Positions 21,901 through 29,316 of a stretch of DNA of 64,000 nt are shown here, piece by piece. The stretch comes from Capra hircus (lineage: Eukaryota > Chordata > Mammalia > Artiodactyla > Bovidae). The notes beneath the pieces were generated by a model. The model made no database searches. It saw only the letters and a program-made list of their open reading frames with translations, and was not told where the DNA came from. The stretch covers positions 74,586,458 to 74,650,457 of the forward strand of contig NC_030823.1 of assembly GCF_001704415.2 (NCBI RefSeq). Reading direction: 5' to 3'. The position numbers and the translations under genes are program-made. The stretch's first letter is position 1. Every line of letters starts with the position of its first letter.

Positions 21901-22245
21901 TAAGAACTATGTCTAGTATAACTGAATAAATATTAACTTTTAATATTCTTTTATAATTTTATTTAGTTCCAGATTTTCTTAAATGCAATTTCACTGTTCT
22001 TGGATAAGGAAAGATATATTATTAATACTTCATTATTTTTTCTTTCAGATGCATGTATCATATCTGAAGATAGAATGAACAAAAATAACATACAGTTAAA
22101 ACGGAGAAACCCCCCAAACAGATATGCTAAAACAGGGGATTTCATTGAATTTGAGTGTAAAAGTTCACATAAAGAGAGAACACCCATACAATCATTCCGA
22201 GTCCTCTGTCAGGAAGGGAAATTTGAATATCCCACATGTGAATGA
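738..22245 (+). CDS. CFHR5: Complement factor H-related gene, CFHR5-like (3' part, ten SCR exons)
   Basis: Ten exons (738-914, 2637-2819, 6402-6578, 8030-8206, 9436-9618, 9740-9919, 13741-13917, 16670-16852, 19545-19727, 22049-22245) each encode one sushi/SCR domain with four cysteines and a late tryptophan. Every internal junction is AG/GT in phase 1, so the exons join into one 1,817-base open frame of about 604 residues. In order the domains resemble human CFH SCR 7-14 then 19-20. The missing SCR15-18 mark a CFHR paralogue, and SCR10-14 plus 19-20 is the signature of CFHR5. CFHR proteins are secreted by liver, bind C3b/C3d and surface polyanions, and compete with CFH, modulating the alternative pathway. 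The signal peptide, and any SCR6-like dimerisation domain, lie upstream. N-glycosylation sequons appear in the SCR12-like (NTT) and SCR19-like (NLT) domains. The symbol is by architecture; orthology is inferred. Confidence 0.85.
915..2636 (+). other. CFHR5-like intron, unassigned sequence
   Basis: No sushi exon on either strand and no young ruminant repeat recognised. The 159-codon open frame at 1536-2015 has no recognisable motif and is taken as chance or an eroded repeat. Confidence 0.55.
2637..2819 (+). CDS. CFHR5: CFHR5-like exon, SCR resembling CFH SCR8
   Basis: A 183-base exon lies between a long pyrimidine tract ending tttcag and the donor ATTA/gtaagt. It encodes KCLKTDIVVANGFFSESEYA followed by a GYTTADGKTSGTVQC block and GGWSSQPTC. 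Human CFH SCR8 has ENGFISESQY, GYVTADGETSGSITC and GWSAQPTC at these points, so the match is domain-specific. Human CFHR5 has no SCR8 equivalent. Confidence 0.87.
3127..3243 (-). repeat. Bov-tA-type SINE, truncated
   Basis: Shows the antisense Bov-tA signature from cagtcatctccgactc to actggagtgggttgcc, diverged. Confidence 0.75.
3670..3885 (+). repeat. Bov-tA SINE
   Basis: Runs from ggctgccttggtggctcaga, through the tRNA-like B-box region tttgatccctgg, to cagacaagactgagg; nearly full length. Confidence 0.88.
4024..4560 (-). repeat. BovB (RTE) 3' fragment with open ORF2 tail
   Basis: Antisense BovB 3' end. The minus strand keeps a 167-codon open frame at 4042-4545 with the BovB C-terminal blocks VVMYGCESWT, LKEISPGISLEGM, YFGHLMRR and RRRRGRQRMRWLDGITDSMD. 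The open frame suggests a recent insertion, but the reverse transcriptase core is missing. Confidence 0.9.
5380..5598 (+). repeat. Bov-tA SINE
   Basis: Full-length pattern from ggacttccgtggtagctcag to gacacgactgagagacttc; only 37 bases separate it from an oppositely oriented copy. Confidence 0.88.
5636..5850 (-). repeat. Bov-tA SINE, inverted relative to its neighbour
   Basis: Antisense copy from gctaagttgcttcagtcat to caacttggaagccca. Together with 5380-5598 it makes a hairpin-capable inverted pair. Confidence 0.87.
5851..5970. repeat. AT-rich low-complexity tract
   Basis: Irregular TA/TATA/AATATA repetition directly following the SINE. Confidence 0.8.
6065..6332 (+). repeat. Bov-A2 dimeric SINE
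   Basis: Two Bov-A monomers in tandem (each with ccactccagt...cttgcctg) ending in gacttagcagcagtagcagc. It ends 69 bases before the SCR9-like exon. Confidence 0.85.
6402..6578 (+). CDS. CFHR5: CFHR5-like exon, SCR resembling CFH SCR9
   Basis: A 177-base exon follows atttgccccag and ends CCGTG/gtaaga. It encodes SCDRPVLVNARVKSDVTWF, then NDRLNYECHAGYE and DGWSHLPTC. CFH SCR9 reads SCDIPVFMNAR ... TWFKLNDTLDYECHDGYE ... GWSDLPIC. All four cysteines are present. This is the second domain present here but absent from human CFHR5. Confidence 0.87.
6649..6810 (+). repeat. Bov-tA SINE, 3' truncated
   Basis: Starts gagtttccctgatagctcag about 70 bases after the SCR9-like exon and is cut after cctggagaactcc. 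Confidence 0.82.
6811..8029 (+). other. CFHR5-like intron, mostly unassigned
   Basis: No exon or young SINE seen. The stretch 7090-7400 is richer in GC than its flanks and may be an old LTR fragment, but I cannot name it. Confidence 0.45.
8030..8206 (+). CDS. CFHR5: CFHR5-like exon, SCR resembling CFH SCR10
   Basis: A 177-base exon follows tacttttag and ends GCAAAG/gtcaat. It encodes IECHLPFLEANVDVYPKQEK, then YKVGDVLKFSC, DSVQCYQFGWSPNFPTC. CFH SCR10 and human CFHR5 SCR3 share the YKVGEVLKFSC and SVQCY.FG.SP..P.C blocks. Donor and acceptor phases match the flanking exons. Confidence 0.88.
8645..8850 (-). repeat. Bov-tA SINE
   Basis: Antisense copy from gctaagtcatgtctgactc to catcctggaagcccag. 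Confidence 0.87.
9436..9618 (+). CDS. CFHR5: CFHR5-like exon, SCR resembling CFH SCR11
   Basis: A 183-base exon follows gtgttag and ends TGTGTTG/gtaaat. It encodes QVRSCGQPPQLPNGK, YEHSEMVEYDC and GPKKIQCMDGEWTTLPTC. CFH SCR11 has QVQSCGPPPELLNGN, YGHSEVVEYYC and GPNKIQCVDGEWTTLPVC. Only 121 bases separate it from the next SCR exon, the shortest intron of the gene. Confidence 0.9.
9740..9919 (+). CDS. CFHR5: CFHR5-like exon, SCR resembling CFH SCR12
   Basis: A 180-base exon follows a T-rich acceptor ending tttag and ends GTGTTG/gtgagt. It encodes ACRFMPQLENGYSQPSVPPY, then SCRNAYTMIGNTTVTCIDGI and WTELPKC. CFH SCR12 has CGDIPELEHGW ... [22 protein letters not shown]. NTT just before the third cysteine is a potential N-glycosylation site not present at this point in human CFH. 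Confidence 0.88.
10620..10985 (+). repeat. L2-like LINE 3' fragment
   Basis: Shows the pattern of an eroded L2 3' end (gtaaaatggag, agactcaactcaaaa, attgtaaagtaccag, cagagcc). Divergence makes the family call tentative. Confidence 0.35.
11437..11650 (+). repeat. Bov-tA SINE
   Basis: Starts ggcttccaaggtggtgctag and ends ggacacagctgagca; carries a small internal duplication gggttagggttgc. Confidence 0.86.
11766..11891 (+). repeat. Bov-A SINE monomer with (AGC)n tail
   Basis: Begins mid-element at cccactccaatgttcttgcc and ends in a run of cag/agc units. Confidence 0.83.
12161..12364 (-). repeat. Bov-tA SINE
   Basis: Antisense copy from agttgctcagtagtgtctga to ccactagggaagcccag. Confidence 0.87.
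12784..12921 (+). repeat. Bov-A SINE monomer
   Basis: Begins ttggagaaggaaatggcaac and ends gacttagcagcagcagcagc; attaatggagaa-like sequence repeats on both sides. Confidence 0.84.
13112..13182 (+). repeat. Bov-tA/BovB tail fragment
   Basis: Short match to the 3' end: cagtccatggggttg, agagtcagacacgact, gactgaacaaca. Confidence 0.7.
13741..13917 (+). CDS. CFHR5: CFHR5-like exon, SCR resembling CFH SCR13
   Basis: A 177-base exon follows tttttaatag and ends TGCCTCG/gtaaga. It encodes NQLKRCEKPRFYVRGQ, EFNHNARVSYKCAGK and VQTVCINGKWDPAPDC. CFH SCR13 has the same unusual short, basic layout (KLKKCKSS ... EFDHNSNIRYRCRGK ... HTVCINGRWDPEVNC). The intron before it is 3.8 kb and full of SINEs. Confidence 0.88.
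14290..14455 (+). repeat. CHR-type tRNA-derived SINE
   Basis: Shows gggacttagctagtggtgca, a diverged B box gggttcctaacccggtcc and the A-rich tail cctcagggccaagaaacc. Confidence 0.7.
14985..15026. repeat. Compound (TG)n(TA)n(CA)n microsatellite
   Basis: tgtgtatgtgtgtgtata is followed by a TA run and acacacacaca, giving an almost perfect dyad. Confidence 0.9.
15314..15438 (+). repeat. CHR-type tRNA-derived SINE
   Basis: Starts agggacttccctggtgatcc and ends in ctacatggtgcag plus an A run. Confidence 0.78.
15712..16005 (+). repeat. Ruminant L1 3' end
   Basis: Carries the L1 tail landmarks tgtatacctatggctgattc, tgttggcagaaaccaac and atccttcaattaaaat, ending A-rich. Confidence 0.65.
16293..16500 (-). 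repeat. Bov-tA SINE
   Basis: Antisense copy from gtgctaagtcgtgtttgac to ccaccagggaagccca, followed by a TA/TG microsatellite at 16518-16556. It ends about 170 bases before the SCR14-like exon. Confidence 0.87.
16670..16852 (+). CDS. CFHR5: CFHR5-like exon, SCR resembling CFH SCR14
   Basis: A 183-base exon with no in-frame ATG follows tttttgtag and ends TGTGTAG/gtcagt. It encodes KKIQLCPPPPQIPNAQNM, NYQEGEKVTVLC and CKSGQWQSLPRC. The IQLCPPPPQIPN block is the hallmark of CFH SCR14 and CFHR5 SCR7. It splices in phase to the SCR19-like exon, so nothing corresponding to SCR15-18 is used. Confidence 0.9.
16853..18306 (+). other. CFHR5-like intron between SCR14- and SCR19-like exons
   Basis: Searched for remnants of SCR15-18 and none recognised on either strand. 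The sequence is otherwise unassigned and moderately GC-rich around 17,450-17,900. Confidence 0.5.
18307..18393 (+). repeat. Ruminant L1 3' tail
   Basis: Contains ggccgatttgtgttgt, tggcagaaaccagcgcaaca and ttgtaaagcaatttt, the usual L1 3' terminus. Confidence 0.65.
19114..19313 (+). repeat. Bov-tA SINE
   Basis: Starts gggcttcccggtggctcag and ends gtcggacacgcctg; lies about 230 bases before the SCR19-like exon. Confidence 0.88.
19545..19727 (+). CDS. CFHR5: CFHR5-like exon, SCR resembling CFH SCR19
   Basis: A 183-base exon follows tcatcttccag and ends TGCATTG/gtgagt. It encodes YCGPPPPIEDGDITSFPLSA and CRNGQWSEPPTC, almost the human CFH SCR19 sequence (CGPPPPIDNGDITSFPLSV ... CRNGQWSEPPKC). 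In CFH this domain carries a C3b/C3d contact surface, and its conservation suggests retained C3d binding. NLT before the third cysteine is a possible glycosylation site. Confidence 0.92.
19929..20203 (+). repeat. CHR-type SINE, long form
   Basis: Starts aggactttcctggtggtaca, has gagttcgagccctgatccgg as B box, then gagcccatgcaatgtagc and gcgagacccagcacagcc before the A-rich end. Confidence 0.75.
20575..20766 (-). repeat. CHR-type SINE
   Basis: Antisense: tagttgtggcacaccag, gcatgtgggatcttagt, accagggatcaaacctgtg, accatcagggaagtc. Confidence 0.75.
21113..21765 (+). repeat. BovB fragment split by a Bov-A2 insertion
   Basis: BovB sequence (caaaggtccatctagtcaaa) stops at about 21,196 and resumes at about 21,467 (gtggtgatggagaagac) through cactcaatggacatgagttt. 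The gap is exactly the inserted SINE. Confidence 0.82.
21197..21466 (-). repeat. Bov-A2 dimeric SINE nested in BovB
   Basis: Starts with (gct)n and taagtcgcttcagtg, contains two monomers and ends gagtggggtgccattt, in antisense orientation. Confidence 0.85.
21815..21945 (+). repeat. MIR-like SINE fragment
   Basis: Contains tgagcctctgtctcctcat and an AATAAATATT-type end, the pattern of an eroded MIR 3' half. Confidence 0.4.
22049..22245 (+). CDS. CFHR5: CFHR5-like terminal exon, SCR resembling CFH SCR20, with stop
   Basis: The exon follows tttctttcag and ends at TGA (22243-22245). It encodes ACIISEDRMNKNNIQL, then RYAKTGDFIEFEC and EGKFEYPTCE, stop. Human CFH SCR20 has CVISREIMENYNIAL ... YSRTGESVEFVC ... 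DGKLEYPTCAKR. The alignment is ungapped with all four cysteines kept, but the segment matching human residues 1182-1189 is replaced by KRRNPPNR, and the protein ends one residue after the last cysteine. No close AATAAA follows; the nearest seen is at 22930-22935. Confidence 0.9.
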
Positions 22246-23284
22246 GACAAGCACAACTCCCCTGGATGTGCCCTTAAAATTAATCCTACAGGTAGGCTGT
22301 TAGTATTTGTTATGTGGTCACTGCTACAGTTGTTTTCTTTATACTTTCAGGGATGGTTTATCACAGTTTTAATTAGAACTCTGGATTTTCAGAGGTTCTT
22401 AAATTTGTCAGTTGAGTAGCCAAGGCTTCTTTCATAGCAGGACCATGCGTATCCCATTCCTTAGTCTCCTTTCCTGTAACACACGCAGAAACATGCCCGC
22501 CTTCACCTCTTAGTTCCACACACCCTCTTCTCATTGTCTGAAATTTACTGCTTCAAGGCTTTCTGAGTCAACTTTATTTCAGAGGAAGTGGTGGATAATC
22601 TCTTTCTTTACATTATTATAATTTCACAAAAACGCAGACACTGTCACCCCTTATGTTTGTAGCAAGCATTAGTAAGTATTTATAAACCTCTAATGTGACT
22701 CTAACCATCTATTAAGCCATACATACGCCTTAAAGGACTGAATATACCACTTCTACAAATAAGTGGAAGACTCTGAAATGTACACAAATCTTAGTGTGGT
22801 ACTTCTAATACAGTCAAGAGGCAATATATACATACAAAAAAGAAACTATAATTTTAAATGAGAATTATTAGGTTACAATATTATGTGTATTGAATTGTCT
22901 GGGTGGGCATAAATGGATAAAGGAGAAGAAATAAAAATGCTGGCTAAATCAGTCTATGTGGTTTGAGATGAATAGGTTTAAGAAATTAGAATACTTTGAA
23001 ATTATTTGTATTTCCTATATTTTAACATTATATACTGCTTTTATAGTCAGAAAAGAGTTATCAGATCAAGAAAATAGAAAATGAGAATATAAAGACCCTT
23101 TGGGTCACGATACTAATTTCATGCAACAAATCCTTTATTTTTTGATGTACCATAGTTTGGGAAATACTGAACAAAACGTTTTAGAAATACACTTTGGGTG
23201 GTCTTCTATTGTAGACGGCGTTTTTTTCCTTCTTTTAAATATCTATACAAAAGATGACTACTAATACAAGTGAAAATATGGCTT
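22246..23284. other. Intergenic, 3' of the CFHR5-like gene
   Basis: No coding exon on either strand. May hold the CFHR5-like 3' UTR; the first downstream AATAAA noticed is at 22930-22935, about 690 bases after the stop. Confidence 0.5.
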
Positions 23285-23639
23285 AAAGTCCTCATGACCA
23301 TGGATTTGACAATGGGTTCTTAGATATGACATCAAAAGCACAGGAAAGAAAAGAAAAAAAAAAGATCGACTGGACTTAGTCAAAACTACAATCATTCATG
23401 CTTCAGAGAAAAGAAAAAAAAAAGAAAACATAGCAGAAAAATGGGAGAAAATAGTTACAAATCATATATCTGATAATGGGCTTGTAGTTAGAATATATAA
23501 ACAATTCTTACAACTCAAAAGAACAAGAAAAATAATCCAATTTAAAAATGAAAACAGGATCTAAATAGATACTTGTCTGAAGAAGATGTATGAATGGCCA
23601 ATAAGCACACTGAAAGATGTCTGACATCGTTAACCATTT

Positions 23640-23873
23640 GTTGTTGTTCAGTCGCTCAGTCATGCCTGACTCTGTGACTCCATGGACTGCACCACGCCAG
23701 GCTTCCCTGTCCTTCACTAACTCTTGAGTTTGCTCACCCTCATGTCCATTGAGTCAGTGATGCCTTCCAACCATCTCATCCTATGTTGTCCCCTTCTCCT
23801 CCTGCCCTCAATCTTTCCCAGCATCAGGGTCTTTTCTAATGAGTTGGCTCTTTGCATCAGCTGACTAAAGTAT
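23640..23873 (-). repeat. BovB/Bov-tA-type 3' fragment nested in L1
   Basis: Antisense from ttgttcagtcgctcagtcat to gttggctctttgcatcag. Confidence 0.82.
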
Positions 23874-24184
23874 TAAGTAAATTGAAATAAAAGTCATCAT
23901 GAGACACTACTTCACACAAAGTGGGATGGTGATAAAGTCAGATAATAACAGGAGGTCTTAAGGATGCGGAAAATGGAGACCCACAAACACTGCCGAAGGG
24001 AATGTAAAGCGGTGCACTCAATTTGGAAGACAACCTGGCAGTTTCTGGAGGTTAAACATAGGGTTGCGATGACTCAGCAATCCTCCTAGATATCGATAAA
24101 TACCTAGGAGAAACGAAAACATGTATCTACACAAACTTACATGTGAATGTTCCTAGCAGAGTTACTCATAACCCAAAGGTAAGA

Positions 24185-24454
24185 ACAACTGTTCCAAAAT
24201 TGGGAAAGGAGTATATCAAGGCTGTATATTGTCACCCTGGTTTATATGCAGAGTACATCATGTGAAATGCCGGGCTGGATGAAGCACAAGCTGGAATCAA
24301 GATTGTTGGGAGAAATATCAATAACCTCAGATATGCAGATGACACCACCCTTATGGCAGAAAGCGAAAAGGAACTAAAGAGCCTCTTAAGTGAAAGAAGA
24401 GAGTGAAAAAGCTGGCATAAAACTCAACATTCAGAAAACTAAGATCATGGCATC
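24185..24454 (+). repeat. BovB fragment 1, reverse transcriptase region
   Basis: Encodes BovB RT blocks including the YADDTTLMAESEKEL motif from agatatgcagatgacacca. It stops abruptly where a second copy of upstream BovB sequence begins. Confidence 0.83.
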
Positions 24455-25518
24455 TGGATCACAATAAACTGTGGAAAATTCTGAAAGAGATGGGAATACC
24501 AGACCACCTGACCTGCCTCTTGAGAAACCTATATACAAGTCAGGAAGCAAGAGTTAGAACTGGACATGGAACAACAGACTGGTTCCAAATAGGAAAAGCA
24601 GTATGTAAAGGCTGCATATTGTCACCCTGCTTATTTAACGTCTATACAGAGCACATCATGAGAAACGCTGGGCTGGAAGAAGCACAAGCTGGAATCAAGA
24701 TTGCCAGGAAAAATATCAATAACCTCAGATATGCAGATGACACCACCCTTATGACAGAAAGTGAAGAGGAACTTCACAAAGCCTCTTGATGAAAGTGAGA
24801 TAGGAGAGTGAAAAAGTTGGCTTAAAGCTCAACATTCAGAAAATGAAGATCATGGCATCTGGTCCCATCACTTCTTGGGAAATAGATGGGGAAACAGTGG
24901 AAACAGTGACAGCCTTTATTTTTGGGGGGCTCCAAAAGCACTGCAGATGGTGACTGCAGCCATGAAATTAACAGACGCTTACTCCTTAGAAGAAAAGTTA
25001 TGACCAACCTAGATAGCATATTGAAAAGCAGAAACATTACTTTGCAAACAAAGGTCTGTCTAGTCGAGGCTATGGTTTTTCCTGTGGTCATGTATGGATG
25101 CGAGAGTCAGACTGTGAAGAAAGCTGAGTGCCAAAGAATTGATGCTTTTGAAGTGTGGTGTTGGAGAAGACTCTTGAGAGTCCCTTGGACTGCAAGGAGA
25201 TCCAACCAGTCCATTCTGAAGGAGATCAGCTCTGGGATTTCTTTGGAAGGAATGATGTGAAAGCTGAAACTCCAGTACTTTGGCCACCTCATGCGAAGAG
25301 TTGACTCATTGGAAAAGACTCTGATGCTGGGAGGGATTGGGGGCAGGAGGAGAAGGGGACGACAGAAGATGAGATGGCTGGATGGCATCACTGACTTGAT
25401 GGACGTGAGTCTGAGTGAACTCCGGGAGATGGTGATGAACAGGGAGGCCTGGCGTGCTGCGATTCATGGGGTCACAAAGAGTCGGACACGACTGAGCGAC
25501 TAAACTGAACTGAACTGA
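24455..25518 (+). repeat. BovB fragment 2, RT to 3' end
   Basis: Restarts upstream in the RT domain (MGIPDHLTCLLRNLYTSQEA) and runs through YADDTTLMTESEEEL to the terminal actgagcgactaaactgaac. The frame is broken by several indels. Confidence 0.87.
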
Positions 25519-26095
25519 AAATCACTGCAGATGGTGACTGCAGCCTTGAAATTAAAAGATGCTTGCTACTTGGAAGAAAAGCTATGACCAACCTACACAG
25601 CATATTAAAAAACAGAGACATTACTTTGACAACAAAGTTCCATCTAGTCAAAGCTATGGTTTTCCCAGTAGTCATATATGGATGTGAGTTGGACCATAAA
25701 GAAAGCTGAGTGCTGAAGAATGATGCTTTTGAAATGTGGTGTTGGAGAAGACTCTTGAAAGTCTCTTGGACTGCAAGGAGATCCAACCAGTGCATCCTAA
25801 AGGAAATCAGACCTGGATATTCATTGGAAGGAGTGATGCTGAAGCTCAAACTCCAATACTTTGGCCACCTGATGCAAAGAACTGACTCATTTGAAAAGAC
25901 CCTGATGGTGGGAAAGATTGAAGGTAGAAGGAGAAGGGGGCGACAGGATGAGATGGTTGGATGGCACCACTGACTCAATGGACATGAGTTTGAGGAAGCT
26001 CCGGGAGTTGGTGATGGACAGGGAAGCCTGGCATGCTGCAGTCCATGGGTTTGCAAAGAGTTGGATGCAACTGAGTCATTGAACTGAACTGAAAA
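25519..26095 (+). repeat. BovB fragment 3, 3' end
   Basis: Restarts at aaatcactgcagatggtgac and runs to the same terminus tcattgaactgaactg, head to tail with fragment 2. Confidence 0.85.
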
Positions 26096-26490
26096 ACAAC
26101 CCAGATACTCATTAATATACACAAGAACTAAACAAAAGTTACATCGAAACAATGGAATATTCTGAACTATTCTTACATGTCATAACATGAATGAACCTCA
26201 GAAACATGCTAAGTGTCAAAAGCCAGTCACAGAAGACTACGTATTATGTGGCTGCATCTATATGGCATGTGCGGAGTAGACAAATGTAGAGAGACACAGG
26301 AGACTTGGGTCGCCTAGGGTAAGAATTGGGGAGGGGCTGATGACTGAAAGCTGAGGCTGATGAATGTTCTAAAATTGATAATGGTGATGATCACACGACT
26401 CTGTGATTATGCCAGGAAACACTGAATTGTACATTTTAAATGGGCTAATTGTATGGTATGTGAACTATACCTCAATAAAGGTATTTTCAA

Positions 26491-27401
26491 AAATAGTGGT
26501 CAATAATTTTAAATCAATGAGAAACACAGGGAATGTAAAAAGCAAAAAACTAAGACAGTATCAAAATCTATGAGGAATTTGTACTAACACAAAGATTGGT
26601 GGTGTTGAATTAAAAAAAAAAAAAGAACTTGTAAATCACTCTTTCTGTTGAAACAGCTGACCCCTAGGTTAGGAGGAAGCAGGTATTAATAGAAGTTTCA
26701 TTTCTCCTCCTCAGTATTGAGGGGGAAATCTTGAACTGGGACTATTACTTAGAATTTTGTGAATAACAAAATACATATAAAAATGTTTTATTCAGAGCAT
26801 AGGAAAGAGGATTTTAAAGTTGGATGTTCTCTCTCAGTTTCTGAGAATTTCTTTCTTTCTTAAACTCTTTTGTGGCACATATTCCAAATCAAGGTGCTTG
26901 GTCAGCAGCGATGCGGTGCTTGCTGGTAAGCTTTGCCGTGCGTGGCTCACTATTCTCTTCCATGAGGCAAAGGAGCCAAAATCAAACATAACAGGAGTAA
27001 GGCTGGAAATAGGAGAAAGCCTTTTACAGGTAATCTCAGGTGCTGGGAGTCACAGCCACATTTCTTGGGGAGGTGAGTAGAATTTCATTCCCTATTCCTT
27101 CCAATCTAGTCAGAGGGCTTCAGCGAGACTATTTGGAGGCCATGATATTTATTTTTTACACACTATGTCTGATTCACGACTGAGAGAAGTTGAGGAGGTA
27201 AAGAGAAACCGGCAGAGGAAAAGTCTGAGGCCAAGAAGGAGAGAGAAACTGGCGTGAAGCCAGCTTTTTAAAGTACTTGCCTGAAAGGCCCACCTGTAGC
27301 CACTCTAGGGGGTTCATGTTTGGGAATGCATGTAAGAATTAAAGATTTTAAAATTAAAAAAAAATAAAAAATAAATTAAAAAAAAAAGAAAAAAAGAAAA
27401 G
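26491..27401. other. Intergenic, unassigned, ending in an A-rich tract
   Basis: No exon seen. An irregular A/T-rich tract at about 27,345-27,400 looks like the tail of an older retroposon that I cannot name. Confidence 0.45.
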
Positions 27402-28605
27402 GAGAGCCAGCAAGATGTGTGTTTTTTCTTGACTTTCATTGGAGTATCGTTGACTTACAATGTTGAGTTAGCTTCAGGTGTGCAGTAAAGAGACTCGGTT
27501 ATACATACACATCCACCCACTCTCCTGTAGATTCTCGTCCCACATGGGTCACTGGAGGATGGAGTAGAGGCCCCTGTGCTGCAGAGTAGGTCCTTAGTAG
27601 TTCTCCATTTTATATATAGTAGTGTGTGTATGTTCCCTGGTGACCCAGATGGTAAAGAATCTGCCTGCCATGAAGGAGACCCAGATTCTATCCCTGGGTT
27701 GGGAAGACCCCCTGGAGGAGGGCATGGCAACCCACTCCAGTATTCTTGCCTGGAGAACCCCATGGACAGAGGAGCCTGGCAGGCTATAGTCCATAGGGTT
27801 GCAAAGCGTCAGACATGACTAAGCAACTAATACCCACAGTGTGTGAATGTTAATCCCAGCCTCCCAATTTATCCCTTCCCCCTTGTAACCATAAGTTTGC
27901 TTTCTACATCTGTGACTCCATTTGTTTTGAAAATAAGTTCATTTGCACCATTTTCTTTTTAGATTCCATGCATAAGCAATATCATATAATATTTGTCTTC
28001 CTCTGACTTCACTCACTTCAACAATGTCTGGCTCCACCCATGTTGCTGCAAGCTCAATATAAAAAACAAAACAACCCAATCAAAAAAAAAAAAAAAGTGG
28101 GGGGGTAGAAGATCTAAATAGACCTTTCTCCAAAGAAGACATACAGATGGCCAAAAAGCACATGAAAAGATGCTCAACATCACTAATTAATAGAGACACA
28201 CAAATCAAAACTACCATGAGGTCTCACCTCACAGTGGTCAGAATGACCATCATCAGAAAATCTTCTAACAATAAATGCTGGAGGTGGTGTAGAGAGAAGG
28301 GAACCTTCCTACACTGTTAGTGGGAATATAAATCGGTGCAGCCACTATGGAAAACGGTATGGAGGTTCTTTAAAAAGAAAAGCGGAACTACCACATGACT
28401 CAGCAATTCCACTCCTGGCATATATCCAGAGAAAGACACCATCTAAAAGGGCACACGCGCCCTAGTGTTCATTGCAGCACTGTTCACAATGGCCACGACA
28501 TGGAAGCCACCTAAATGTCCACCAGCAGAAGAGGGGCTAAAAATGTGGTACATATATGTGTACACAATAGAATGCTACTCGGCCACAAAAAAGAGAGCCA
28601 GCAAG
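27402..28605 (-). repeat. Twin-primed (5'-inverted) L1 with 13-bp target duplication
   Basis: The direct repeat gagagccagcaag occurs at 27402-27414 and 28593-28605. Inside, about 27,420-28,060 is L1 3' UTR in antisense (gactttcattggagtat ... catgttgctgcaagc), and about 28,080-28,592 is the ORF2 end in sense orientation (cttctaacaataaatgctgg ... tactcggccac). The two pieces are consecutive L1 segments in opposite orientations, the standard twin-priming product. Confidence 0.82.
27633..27838 (+). repeat. Bov-tA SINE nested in the inverted L1
   Basis: Starts tccctggtgacccagatggt and ends cagacatgactaagcaacta; a gtgtgtatgtt-like duplication flanks it. Confidence 0.86.
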
Positions 28606-29316
28606 GTTTTGAAATGCAAAACGAAATAGGTCCCAAAGTGCCATTGAAGTAATTATCCGCAAGTGTATCGCTTCTCCTCTTCTTCTCTGTGTTTCCCAGA
28701 GGGGCCCAGGTCCTGGTTGTTGACTTGGATGGAGCCACGTGTGGGAAGAGCTTGGGGTGACGGAGGGAAGGCTGGCCGGGCCCTTCACCTCCATATCCTC
28801 AGCTCCCGAGGACCTGGGGGAGGAAAGGCCAGCTCACTGCGGCCCAAGCTCAGGTTTTTCATTACTGTGTTGAATTGACGGCAAATGGTTTGACCAGATG
28901 ATCTAATATATGATGTCGTGGATTTTATATTGCATCACCACAAAAGACAGAATTGCTGACGAGATGCTAGCACTTGAGCTTGAATTAGGATGGTGTACAG
29001 TCATGCTTTCCCCCTCCTATTAAGAAAATAAACTGTGTGTATTAGCATTTGAATGGGATAATCAGTTTCCATTCATGCATTTATCCACGCTAAGTTCTAA
29101 AGGACGGCAAGATGGGAAAGCCTATTTAAAATGCTCCTCACATGATTTTCACCAGCTTTTATTTCATGGCAAGTATACACACAGAGTAGTCGATCAAACT
29201 GTTTGATTCAACCATTGTTGAAATGTCAAAATTCAGCAGTTTTTAACATTTTACTGTATCTGCTCTATCAGCTTATCCAGCTATAAAAATTCATGTATGA
29301 GTTTACCTTTTAATAC
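28606..29316. other. Intergenic unique sequence
   Basis: GC-rich at about 28,670-28,850, otherwise AT-rich. No exon motif, sushi or IQ signature on either strand. Confidence 0.5.

Larger units (their letters stand above)
23285..26490 (+). repeat. Old L1 (L1MA-like) 3' end, interrupted by BovB
   Basis: L1 ORF2/3' UTR text (gggcttgtagttagaatata, tgaatggccaataagcacac, aacctggcagtttctgg) runs to about 24,180 and resumes at about 26,096 (ccagatactcattaatata), ending aacactgaattgtacatttt and ctatacctcaataaa. The gap holds BovB copies. Confidence 0.8.

Noticed and set aside
738..22245. Calling the sushi gene CFH itself or F13B
   Set aside because: CFH would have SCR15-18 between the SCR14- and SCR19-like exons. 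F13B sushi sequences and its opposite orientation do not fit, while each exon matches a specific CFH domain.
24490..24789. Reverse transcriptase-like open frames (also 4042-4545, 25291-25503, 32683-33009, 59091-59571) as host genes
   Set aside because: They carry BovB ORF2 blocks (YADDTTLM, RRRRGRQRMRWLDG) and lie within BovB repeats, truncated and frame-broken.
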